Origin: Deltaproteobacteria bacterium
GTDB lineage: Bacteria > UBA10199 > 2-02-FULL-44-16 > JAAZCA01
Direction: 5' to 3'
Assembly (NCBI GenBank): GCA_018645265.1
Contig: JABGOS010000049.1
Span: 1 to 43,842, forward strand
Length of the DNA stretch: 43,842 bases
Under the pieces are notes generated by a model that did no database searches, was not told the origin of the DNA, and worked only from the letters and a program-made list of their open reading frames with translations. Positions 20,693-30,400 of the stretch are shown here, piece after piece (position 1 is the first letter of the stretch; every line of letters starts with the position of its first letter). The position numbers and the translations under genes were made by a program.

Positions 20693-22297
20693 ATGACATC
20701 AGTAGCGCTTCTAATCTGCGGTTTAATCCTATTTTCACTGGCCTACAAATTCTACAGCCCCTACATCGGCAAGATCCTAGGCGTTAAAAATAATCGCCCT
20801 ACTCCCGCTCATACGATGAGGGATGATATCGACTACTGCCCTGCCAAGGGGCCGGTACTATTCGGACATCACTTCGCATCGATTGCAGGTGCGGCACCGA
20901 TCGTAGGACCCGTTGTAGCAGCAGCATACGGATGGGGACCTGTTGCTATATGGATCATCCTTGGCGGCATTTTCCTAGGAAGCGTTCATGATTTCTCATC
21001 TCTTGTCGCATCAGTTCATCATAATGGGCAATCTATTGGAAAGGTCATAGAGGAGTATGTAGGTTCTGTCGGAAAGCACCTCTTCCTCTTCTTCCTATGG
21101 ATGACGCTCGTATTAGTCATCGCAGTCTTCTTGGTTGTGACAGCAAAAACATTTGTCGCTGTTCCAGCAGCAGCTACGGCGTCGGTTCTATTTATACTTC
21201 TGGCTGTCGTCTTCGGCATATTTCTCTACAAACTCAAACTTCCGCTAGGGTGGCTATCTCTCATTGGCATAGTATTTCTGATCATCTGCATGATCATAGG
21301 ATGGAATTATCCGATCGCGATCTCGCTCGACAACTGGATCACTGTCCTAGTCGTCTACATCTTTATAGCATCCGTGGCACCTGTCTGGATACTCCTGCAA
21401 CCTCGCGACTATCTCAATTCATTCCTACTGTACGCGCTGCTAATATCAGCAACCGTCGGAATATTTTTTGCGAGACCTTCCGTGGAACTGCCGGTATTCA
21501 CAGCTTGGGTTGTGCCGAAGCTGGGCCCCCTATTTCCAATCCTCTTCGTAACCGTAGCTTGTGGTGCAATTTCAGGCTTTCACTCGGTTGTCGCATCGGG
21601 CACAACGGCAAAACAACTCAACAAGGAATCGAACGCTAGACCTATAGGGTACGGCGCCATGCTCGTCGAATCGCTGCTTGCACTCATCGCCCTGATAAGC
21701 GTCATGTATATGGCCAAAGGAGATTATGTTGCAGCTCTGCTTAAAGAAGGTCCCATCACCCTCTTCTCACAGGGGATAGGAAACTTTATATCGAGTTTCG
21801 GCATTTCAGCTTCGCATGGAACAAAGTTTGCGGCACTCGCCGTATCCGCATTCGTATTAACAAGTCTCGATACTGCGACAAGGCTCGCCCGCTTCGCGTT
21901 TCAGGAATTCTTTGCACCAAAGGAGGGTCGGGCACCATCCATACTAAACAAAAATCGCTTCATAGGTACAGCCATCACCGTTGCAGCCGGTGCTGCGCTG
22001 GCTTATTCAGGACAGTGGAAGGCCATATGGCCTATCTTCGGTTCTGCAAACCAGTTGCTCGCAGCGCTCGCCCTACTGGCAATTTCTCTATGGTTGAGGA
22101 AGAAGGGATCAAAATCAAAAGTGTTGCAGATTCCTATGATCATAATGTTCGTCATAACATTATCGGCACTCGGTTTGCTGGTTTGGCAGGATATTCATGC
22201 TGGCAAATACGTTTTAACTGTCATTGGATCGGCACTTTTCATCCTCGCCCTCGTGTTAGTTTTTGAGGCAATAAAATCCATACGAAGATCAGCATGA
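20693..22297 (+). CDS. cstA: carbon starvation protein CstA family (peptide/pyruvate transporter-like)
   Basis: 534 aa polytopic; HHFASIAGAAPIVGPVVAAAYGWGPVAIWIILGGIFLGSVHDF. Confidence 0.93.
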   Translation: MTSVALLICGLILFSLAYKFYSPYIGKILGVKNNRPTPAHTMRDDIDYCPAKGPVLFGHHFASIAGAAPIVGPVVAAAYGWGPVAIWIILGGIFLGSVHDFSSLVASVHHNGQSIGKVIEEYVGSVGKHLFLFFLWMTLVLVIAVFLVVTAKTFVAVPAAATASVLFILLAVVFGIFLYKLKLPLGWLSLIGIVFLIICMIIGWNYPIAISLDNWITVLVVYIFIASVAPVWILLQPRDYLNSFLLYALLISATVGIFFARPSVELPVFTAWVVPKLGPLFPILFVTVACGAISGFHSVVASGTTAKQLNKESNARPIGYGAMLVESLLALIALISVMYMAKGDYVAALLKEGPITLFSQGIGNFISSFGISASHGTKFAALAVSAFVLTSLDTATRLARFAFQEFFAPKEGRAPSILNKNRFIGTAITVAAGAALAYSGQWKAIWPIFGSANQLLAALALLAISLWLRKKGSKSKVLQIPMIIMFVITLSALGLLVWQDIHAGKYVLTVIGSALFILALVLVFEAIKSIRRSA

Positions 22298-22419
22298 GGA
22301 ATATTTATCGAAATACCTGCTACTCTTTTTTAAATTGATGATTACAATGCGATATTATGGAGTAAAAACAAAACCAACATTGCATATTCTCAGATATTCA
22401 GTTACATCTCTCCATCACG

Positions 22420-23415
22420 ATGCGCAAAATATCTTTAAAAACGCTCCGGACCAACCTTCTCCTTATAATTCTTTCTCTCCTGATTTTTTTTGGAGGCTTA
22501 GAGCTCCTACTTTCAACTGGCCTGCTTGACGGCGATGAGAATGAGCTGCCAATCTGGATTTCTGAAGAGGATAAACTAACAAATAAGCTTATTAATAGCT
22601 CAAAAAGCGATCTAACCAGTAAAAGCATGTTCGGTTTTTACGATAAACCCAGAAGCATAACAAAACCAATTGGAACATACCGCATAGCAGTCCTTGGTGA
22701 CTCCTTCATATGGGGCGACGGGATAGATTATGATACTATTTGGAGCCACAAGTTGGAGAATGAGTTCATGGAGTTATCCGACAATATCGAAGTGCTGAGC
22801 TGGGGACAGTGTGGTTGGAATACTGAAATAGAATACGATTATTTCAAAAACTACGGCCACAAGTATGATATTGATCTACTGGTAGTCGGCTTTGTAACTA
22901 ACGATCCAGACATGCGACGCCACAGACAAAAACGATTGGAAATCCATAATAGAAAGTTCACCAAACCCATAAGATATATCTTTCCGAATGCCATCAATTT
23001 TTTGGGAGCCTATTTGGACAATATTGTGTATCGTCTGTTGGATGACTGGGGGTACTACAATTGGGAAAAGAAGTTATACTCTGACAAAAATCTAAAAGAA
23101 TACTATCGCGTCCTAAAGGGACTTTCTGATTTCTGTAAGGAGAATGATATAGAACTTCTTTTCGCCCTAACACCTAATAACTACGCAGAGCATTTTAAGT
23201 GGAAATACGCTAACTTAATTCCTTATCTGGATGAGGCCGAAATAGAATATTTAAACTTGTACCCGAAAGTGGTAGACAACTTAAGCGAATACAGCCCAAG
23301 AGAGCTCATGGCAAATCCTGGAAATTTTCACCCTGGCGACCTCATGACCACCCTTTATTCAGATGAAGTATTTAATTATATAAAATCCAAATATCAACTA
23401 CCACATTTTGATTAG
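22420..23415 (+). CDS. SGNH/GDSL hydrolase-like membrane-anchored protein
   Basis: N-terminal TM; IAVLGDSFIWGDGI (block I), SWGQCGWNT, FVTNDPD, GNFHPGDLMT (degenerate block V). Confidence 0.75.
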   Translation: MRKISLKTLRTNLLLIILSLLIFFGGLELLLSTGLLDGDENELPIWISEEDKLTNKLINSSKSDLTSKSMFGFYDKPRSITKPIGTYRIAVLGDSFIWGDGIDYDTIWSHKLENEFMELSDNIEVLSWGQCGWNTEIEYDYFKNYGHKYDIDLLVVGFVTNDPDMRRHRQKRLEIHNRKFTKPIRYIFPNAINFLGAYLDNIVYRLLDDWGYYNWEKKLYSDKNLKEYYRVLKGLSDFCKENDIELLFALTPNNYAEHFKWKYANLIPYLDEAEIEYLNLYPKVVDNLSEYSPRELMANPGNFHPGDLMTTLYSDEVFNYIKSKYQLPHFD

Positions 23416-23428
23416 CGGAAAAAAACCA

Positions 23429-25243
23429 ATGTATGTTTTAGGTCTATCTGCATTCTATCATGATAGCGCGGCCTCTTTAATATCTGACGGCATTATTGTC
23501 GCTGCTGCACAGGAAGAGCGGTTCTCCAGAATAAAGCATGACCCCAGGTTTCCCATACATGCTATTCAATACTGCCTCCGTGAAGCTGGAATCGATATAT
23601 CTCAAGTCGATCATGTAGTATTTTATGAAAAGCCTATTCCGAAATTTGAGAGGCTCTTAATGAGCTACCTTACGGTTGCACCACGTGGGCTCCTTTCATG
23701 GCTTAGAGCAATGCCTTCTTGGCTGAGCTGCAAGCTCCATATTCCACGCGTAATTCAGAAAAAACTCGGATATAAGGGAGATATTCTCTTTACCGAGCAC
23801 CACGAAGCACATGCGGCGAGTTCTTTTTACCCATCGCCGTATGACAGCGCCGCTATACTAACCATGGATGGTGTCGGCGAGTGGGCAACTGCAAGTTACG
23901 GTATTGGGCAGGATAATGAAATTATAATAAAGAAAGAGCTTCATTTTCCTGACTCGCTGGGGCTTCTCTATTCAGCATTTACCTTCTTTACAGGTTTTAA
24001 AGTAAACTCAGGAGAGTATAAACTTATGGGGCTCGCACCATATGGCGAACCTAAATATAAAGATCTTATCCTGGAGCATCTTGTAGATCTTAAAGAAGAT
24101 GGCTCGCTCCGACTGAATCTTTCGTACTTTGATTTTCTAAGTGGACTTAAAATGACGAATGGCCGATTTGCGAAGCTATTCGGGGGTCCACCCAGAATAC
24201 CTGAAAGTGACATTACACAGAGAGAAATGGATATTGCTGCTAGCATTCAAGCGGTAACTGAAGAAGCGGTCCTTCGTATGGCAAGACACGTCCGGCGGGA
24301 AACAGGCATGAAAAAGCTATGCATTGCAGGTGGTGTAGCTCTAAATTGCGTGGCTAATGGTCGCTTAATTCGCGAGGGAATTTTCGACGATATCTGGGTA
24401 CAACCAGCCGCAGGTGATGCTGGCGCCGCGCTTGGTGCTGCACTATCGGTTTGGCATAGTTATCTAGGCAAGAAACGCATTGTTAGTAGAGGAAAGGATT
24501 CCCAGAGGGGATCATATCTTGGACCGAGCTATTCGAATGTTGAAATCGAAAGATTCCTAATGAATGCTGACTGCACCTACCATCAGATGAAAAGAAGAGA
24601 TAGAAATATCGAAGTGGCACAAATGCTGTCAGACGGAAAAATAGTTGGATATTTCTCTGGAAGAATGGAGTTCGGACCCAGAGCGCTAGGCGCTAGAAGT
24701 ATATTGGGAGATCCAAGACGGAAAGAGATGCAAACGATAATGAATTTGAAGATTAAAAACAGGGAATCGTTCAGACCCTTTGCTCCTTCAGTTTTAGAGG
24801 AAAGAGCCGGAGATTACTTCGACATATCATGCCGAAGCCCTTACATGCTATTCGTAGCGAATCTAAATGAGGATCGACGTATATTCGACGTACCTCCGAA
24901 AAATACCCCGATGATGGAGCGCCTTAAAGCAGCAAGAAGTGACATACCCGCTGTTACCCATATAGATTATTCAGCAAGGCTTCAAACCGTCGACGTCGAT
25001 GATAACCCAGACTATCACGAGATAATCTCCGAATTTGAGAAATTGACCGGCTGTGCCGTAATAGTTAATACGAGCTTCAACATCCGTGGAGAACCGATCG
25101 TTTGTTATCCGGAGGATGCTTATCGTTGTTTTATGAGTACTGAAATGGATATTTTGGTGCTGGAAGATTACATCCTCTACAAGGGAGAACAGAATACTTT
25201 GGATGATAATGAAAAATTCAAAAATACATTCAAACTCGACTGA
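23429..25243 (+). CDS. O-carbamoyltransferase, NodU/CmcH family
   Basis: MYVLGLSAFYHDSAASLISDG, HHEAHAASSFYPS, CIAGGVALNCVANGR, FGPRALGARSILGDPR, NTSFNIRGEPIVCYPEDA. The track starts at TTG 23408; ATG 23429 is preferred. Confidence 0.95.
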   Translation: MYVLGLSAFYHDSAASLISDGIIVAAAQEERFSRIKHDPRFPIHAIQYCLREAGIDISQVDHVVFYEKPIPKFERLLMSYLTVAPRGLLSWLRAMPSWLSCKLHIPRVIQKKLGYKGDILFTEHHEAHAASSFYPSPYDSAAILTMDGVGEWATASYGIGQDNEIIIKKELHFPDSLGLLYSAFTFFTGFKVNSGEYKLMGLAPYGEPKYKDLILEHLVDLKEDGSLRLNLSYFDFLSGLKMTNGRFAKLFGGPPRIPESDITQREMDIAASIQAVTEEAVLRMARHVRRETGMKKLCIAGGVALNCVANGRLIREGIFDDIWVQPAAGDAGAALGAALSVWHSYLGKKRIVSRGKDSQRGSYLGPSYSNVEIERFLMNADCTYHQMKRRDRNIEVAQMLSDGKIVGYFSGRMEFGPRALGARSILGDPRRKEMQTIMNLKIKNRESFRPFAPSVLEERAGDYFDISCRSPYMLFVANLNEDRRIFDVPPKNTPMMERLKAARSDIPAVTHIDYSARLQTVDVDDNPDYHEIISEFEKLTGCAVIVNTSFNIRGEPIVCYPEDAYRCFMSTEMDILVLEDYILYKGEQNTLDDNEKFKNTFKLD

Positions 25244-25622
25244 TATTCGACAGATCCGCAAATTTGGGATTGTAGCGTTCCCCTTTTTTGGCATTATCGC
25301 TACCATTCTATTTTTGCGAGGACGCGTCTATATCCCATCCTTTCTCTCTGCTCTATCACTGCTTGCTCTGGGCTTCATCCTGCTGCCTAGACATTTAAAA
25401 TATTTTTATCTGACCTGGATTGGAATTTCACATATCATTGGAAGGGGTATAACAGGTTTATCGATGTTAATAGCTTACCTGTTCATCATAACACCGTTTG
25501 CGATAATCAGAAGGATCTTTGGATCCCCCATCCCCTTAAAACCGGACTCATCAGTTGACACCTACTGGGTATCGAGGGAGGAGCCATATCAACCCAAAGA
25601 TAGATTTTTAAAAAGATATTAG
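25203..25622 (+). CDS. SxtJ-like membrane protein
   Basis: 139 aa with several TM helices; overlaps the carbamoyltransferase 3' end; context and sequence resemble the SxtJ family. Confidence 0.72.
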   Translation: MIMKNSKIHSNSTDIRQIRKFGIVAFPFFGIIATILFLRGRVYIPSFLSALSLLALGFILLPRHLKYFYLTWIGISHIIGRGITGLSMLIAYLFIITPFAIIRRIFGSPIPLKPDSSVDTYWVSREEPYQPKDRFLKRY

Positions 25623-25630
25623 GAGGATAG

Positions 25631-25789
25631 ATGGCAAGACAATCCCTAATCGGAGAATTTTGGGAGTTCCTAAAGTTGAAGAAGCGCTATTGGCTGCTGC
25701 CCATCGTAATTATGTTACTTCTTTTGGGACTTTTAGTGGTTTTTGCCGAAAGTAGTGCTGTAGCCCCATTTATATATACATTGTTTTAG
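25631..25789 (+). CDS. DUF5989 / SxtK-like small membrane protein (absent from the ORF track)
   Basis: 52 aa: MARQSLIGEFWEFLKLKKRYWLLPIVIMLLLLGLLVVFAESSAVAPFIYTLF*, ribosome-binding site AGGAGG immediately upstream. Confidence 0.85.
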   Translation: MARQSLIGEFWEFLKLKKRYWLLPIVIMLLLLGLLVVFAESSAVAPFIYTLF

Positions 25790-25912
25790 CGCCACATTGA
25801 TCACAGATTTTCTACCGGCTGTATTATTTCCATCGACTGACAACACAACACCCCTTTACATTATCCATGGCATCATGCATACAGTCCGGCTTTATTATTG
25901 AGGAAACTGACC

Positions 25913-27190
25913 ATGATAAGTTCCATAACCGGCTCACAACCTGGATCAATTCGTCCCCTACGCCTCCCCATAGATGCGATGCAGCAGGCATTTGCGGCAG
26001 CCGATGTTAGCACCCATTCTAGAGTTTTCAGTATGCTCAGACCAGGTTTGATGAGGACACCTCTCATTCCACGTCTTTTCAGATATCCAGCGACGGATCT
26101 ATATGCAGGACCGAACCTGCTATCCATTCCGGGCGGCCTTACAATAGTTCATAATCCGAAAGCTGGAAATAACGGCAACGGATCCTATGCGAATGTTATT
26201 GAAAGAACTATAGATGCAGCTAGATCGACCGGCGATATTGCAATAAGAGGTGCAGTAGGGATGCTGCAGACGCTACCTGAGAGGCGTGAACGAATTTCAT
26301 ACATCTCCGATTACCTGAACCGCATCCCCGAAACCGGTTGGCATTACATGCTTGTAGTTGGCGGCGATGCCACTTTTGCAGATGTCGTAACAGCCATTGC
26401 AAAATCCCAAGTCGCTAACCGGGTCATAGCAGTCCCCCTTATGGGCGGAACTGCTAACGACGGTGGGCGCATGCATGGTGCAGCAAGATCACCTGACAAG
26501 TTGTTGGATTTTCTGAAACATGCAAAACCCCAGAGACTTGATGTTGGCCGGGTATGGCTAAATGGAGTCGAGCAGGAAGCCTATCTTACACAATCCTTCA
26601 CATTCGGAATGTCGGGGGAGCTTTTTTATCAGATGGAACAGCGTAGAGCTGAATTATCAGGTCGATATAAGAATTTACAATACATTCCTACACTGCTTCG
26701 AGAGATTCGCGATACAAAATTTTTCAAGGTTAGGGTCGCTGGTAATGAATTGATAACTGGGGAGGTGGTTGTCACTGGTTCTACCGGTCTCGGCGGCATC
26801 ACAAATGTCCCACTTCGAAAAGATGGATTTATGACCTACGTAATTCCAGTTGATCCAAGGCTCCCTGGCGTACTCAGTATAACAGGATCAACAATACTCG
26901 TAGAAGCGGTGTTGAGAAAATTTGTCGGTTTGGCTGGGTTTAAGGAACTAGCACTAGCAGGAAGATTCCTCACCATGAGTCCAGAACGCCAGGTACAGCT
27001 ACCCCTAAATGATGAGCTTGAAATATTTGTTACGGATAATAGTGAAGCCCCAAAGATTCGTGCTGTATTGAACGGTGATTCCATAGACGAAAATGTGGAA
27101 CATGTCAGAGTAAGATCGCTTGGTCGACCTGTAACAACACTCGCTTTACCTGATTCCGAACTTGCAATTAGACAACGTCCTCTTGGTTAA
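25913..27190 (+). CDS. diacylglycerol kinase / lipid kinase-like protein
   Basis: TIVHNPKAGNNGNG, VVGGDATFADVV, PLMGGTANDGGRMHG resemble DAGK catalytic-domain motifs. The track starts at TTG 25898; ATG 25913 is preferred. Confidence 0.7.
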   Translation: MISSITGSQPGSIRPLRLPIDAMQQAFAAADVSTHSRVFSMLRPGLMRTPLIPRLFRYPATDLYAGPNLLSIPGGLTIVHNPKAGNNGNGSYANVIERTIDAARSTGDIAIRGAVGMLQTLPERRERISYISDYLNRIPETGWHYMLVVGGDATFADVVTAIAKSQVANRVIAVPLMGGTANDGGRMHGAARSPDKLLDFLKHAKPQRLDVGRVWLNGVEQEAYLTQSFTFGMSGELFYQMEQRRAELSGRYKNLQYIPTLLREIRDTKFFKVRVAGNELITGEVVVTGSTGLGGITNVPLRKDGFMTYVIPVDPRLPGVLSITGSTILVEAVLRKFVGLAGFKELALAGRFLTMSPERQVQLPLNDELEIFVTDNSEAPKIRAVLNGDSIDENVEHVRVRSLGRPVTTLALPDSELAIRQRPLG

Positions 27191-27200
27191 ATTCGCGCTT

Positions 27201-27299
27201 CTAATTATATTCGCTCTAGGCCTTATATTTTAAATCATCCCAGGATTTCTTTGAAATGGATTTCACCAGCCTACGAGCCAACTGAATATTTGTGATCAG
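27201..27299 (-). pseudogene. decayed copy of the carB 3' end
   Basis: Minus-strand translation LITNIQLARRLVKSISKKSWDDLKYKA*SEYN* aligns to CarB C-terminus LITNIQLARRFVESISKKSWDDLKIKAWKEYH*. Confidence 0.88.
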
Positions 27300-27304
27300 G
27301 CAAT

Positions 27305-27459
27305 TAGGGGACGTTTCCTACCATCACAACCTCTCGGTATTATTAAAGATATAGAGACAGATCAGTATATTTTTTCACACAGGCTGTAACAATTTAAACC
27401 GATCCGTGCTTTATAAATTAATATTATCAATATGTTATGAGGGGTAGAAACGTCCCCTA
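27305..27459. mobile_element. MITE-like non-autonomous element with terminal inverted repeats
   Basis: TAGGGGACGTTTCCTACC (27305-27322) is inverted relative to GGTAGAAACGTCCCCTA (27443-27459); the AT-rich interior has no evident ORF. Confidence 0.55.
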
Positions 27460-27462
27460 GGA

Positions 27463-30400
27463 CTAATGATATTCTTTCCAGGCTTTAATCTTTAAATCAT
27501 CCCATGACTTCTTGGAAATCGACTCAACGAAGCGACGTGCCAACTGAATATTCGTAATGAGTGGCACACCATAATCGGCTGCAGTTCGACGGATCATATA
27601 GCCGTTTGTCAATTCCTCGTGTTGATAGTTCTTCGGAATATTTATGACCAAATCTATATCACCCCTTCTGATCATATTATCAGCAGCGTTTTCACCCTTT
27701 TCGAGAGGCCAACCTATCTCCTCAGCATCTATCTCCTGCTCGGTTAAGTATTTCACAGTACCACTAGTTCCATAAATCTTGATTCCCATATCACGGAGCA
27801 GTCTTGCGGCTGGAAGAAAATATGACTTATTTTGCCTCGGTCCAGTTGATAGAAGGACACTCTTAACTGGCATCTTAAAGCCAACCGCCAGCATCGATTT
27901 CAGAAATGCCTCTTCGAAGTCATCCCCGATGCAAGCAACCTCTCCTGTAGAAGCCATCTCCACTGAAAGCGTGGGATCCGCTCCTGTTAGCCTTGTAAAT
28001 GAAAACTGCGGCGCCTTTACACCCACATACTCCAGATTGAATGGCTTCAAGTTTACATCTGGAATCGGCCAATCGACCATAACCTTTGTCGCAATATCGA
28101 TCAGATTCTCGCCGCAAACCTTCGAGACAAAGGGAAAACTTCTGGATGCGCGAAGATTGCACTCGATTACGCTTACATCGTTGTTCTTTGCCAAAAACTG
28201 TATATTAAATGGACCGTTGATATTGAGAGATTTTGCAACCTTCGATGCAATATCCTTAATCTGTCTGATAGTCTCAAGATATGTGCGCTGCGGTGGAACT
28301 ACAATCGTAGCATCCCCTGAATGCACTCCAGCATTCTCAACATGCTCTGATATCACGTAGCCAACCAGATCTCCGCCTTTCGCAACTCCGTCACACTCGA
28401 TCTCCTTAGCATTCAGAATGAACTGACTGATAACAACTGGGTGATCCTTAGAAACATCCGCAGCCTTCTCGAGAAACTTAGTGAGATTCTCATCATTCAT
28501 TGCGACAGCCATTGCAGCACCGGAAAGAACGTATGACGGTCTGACTAAAACTGGATATCCAACCTCTTCTGCAAATTTTAGTGCCTCATCGACAGTGGAA
28601 AGCTCGCTCCATAGCGGTTGATTGACTCCTAGTTTATCCAGGAGGGTCGAAAATTTATGCCTATCTTCCGCCCTATCTACATCGATCGCAGATGTACCAA
28701 GGATTTTGACTCCTGCCTCATGCAGCTTCATGGCAAGGTTGTTCGCAACCTGCCCCCCCACAGCCAGAATAATTCCAACTGGCTTCTCCCGTTCATAAAT
28801 ATCGAGGACAGTTTCAAAAGTTAGCTCTTCAAAATAGAGCCGATCACATTCGTCAAAATCTGTCGACACAGTTTCCGGATTGCAGTTGATCATTATTGTA
28901 TTAAAACCAAGCCTGCGCAGTGACTGAACGGTATTGACACAACACCAATCAAACTCAACTGAACTTCCAATACGATAGGAACCTGAGCCCACTACCATTA
29001 TGGAGTTCTTATCATCCCTCTCAATATCATCCTCGTATCCTGAGTATGTCGAATAGAGATAATTCGTCTGCGCTGGATATTCTGCCGCCAACGTATCGAT
29101 TCGTTTGATAGCAGGCGCGATTCTCAGTTCCTTTCTACGCAGCCTGACATCCTCCTCCTGACAATCGGTGATCGCAGCAATCTGCTTATCTGAAAAACCA
29201 AAACGCTTAGCGCGCCGCAACAGATCACCTTCAAGCAGACCACCAACGGAGGACAACTCTCTCTCCACAGAGGCGATATTCTCGAGCTTTGCCAGAAACC
29301 ATTTGTCGACCTTCGACAGATCGTAAAGACAGTCCACCGACATACCACCCTTGATGGCATGATAGATGGCAAATACACGTTCATCTGAAGGGGTTCTGAT
29401 CTCTTCATTTAAATCTTCAAAGTCTATATAGGAATCATCAGCGAGGCCGCATGCACCGATTTCCAACATACGGAGTCCCTTCTGAAGGGCCTCTTCAAAA
29501 GTACGACCGATCGCCATGATCTCGCCCACAGATTTCATACCAGAACCAATTCTTCTGGAAACTCGTTTGAACTTCTTGAGATCCCAGCGTGGAATCTTTA
29601 CAACAAGATAATCCAGCGCGGGCTCGAAACATGCCTTCGTAACACCGGTCACAGAATTATCGATCTCGAGCAGCGTTTTCCCGAGGGCGATTTTTGCAGA
29701 TACGAAGGCTAGTGGATAACCTGTAGCCTTGGATGCTAGCGCTGAACTTCTCGAGAGACGCGCATTAACCTCAATAACTCTATAATCACCGGATACGGGA
29801 TTCAGAGCATACTGTATGTTACATTCGCCAACGATCCCTAAATGACGAATCGTCCTGATAGCGATCTCGCGAAGATTATGATATTCCTCGTTGGTCAAAG
29901 TTTGAGATGGAGCTACAACAATACTCTCGCCGGTGTGAATACCTAGTGGATCGAAGTTTTCCATATTGCATACGGTAATACAGTTATCAGCTGAATCCCG
30001 CACAACCTCGTATTCAACTTCCTTCCAACCGGTCAAGAATTCTTCAACCAACACCTGACTCGTATGAGATAATGCTGCGGATACCTTCTCTATCAGTTCA
30101 CACTCATCCGCACACGGACCAGAGCCCAGACCACCGAGCGCGTATGCAATGCGGACCATCACCGGATAACCTATATCACCAGCAGCCTTTTTAGCTGCTT
30201 CGAGCGAGGTCGCAGCACAGCTCAATGGCACCTTCACATCTATCTCGGCTAGACGACTTGTGAAGAGTTCACGGTCTTCAGTATTCTCAATAGTTTCAAC
30301 AGGAGTTCCAAGCACTTCCACAGAGTACTTCTTAAGAATTCCAGTTCTGTATAACTCCACACCACAATTGAGAGCTGTTTGCCCTCCGAAGGAGAGTAGG

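Noticed and set aside
21097-21639. 180-aa plus-strand ORF
   Set aside because: Out-of-frame reading of cstA, whose own frame is strongly supported.
27779-28360. 193-aa plus-strand ORF
   Set aside because: Lies fully antisense within carB and has no coding-like features.
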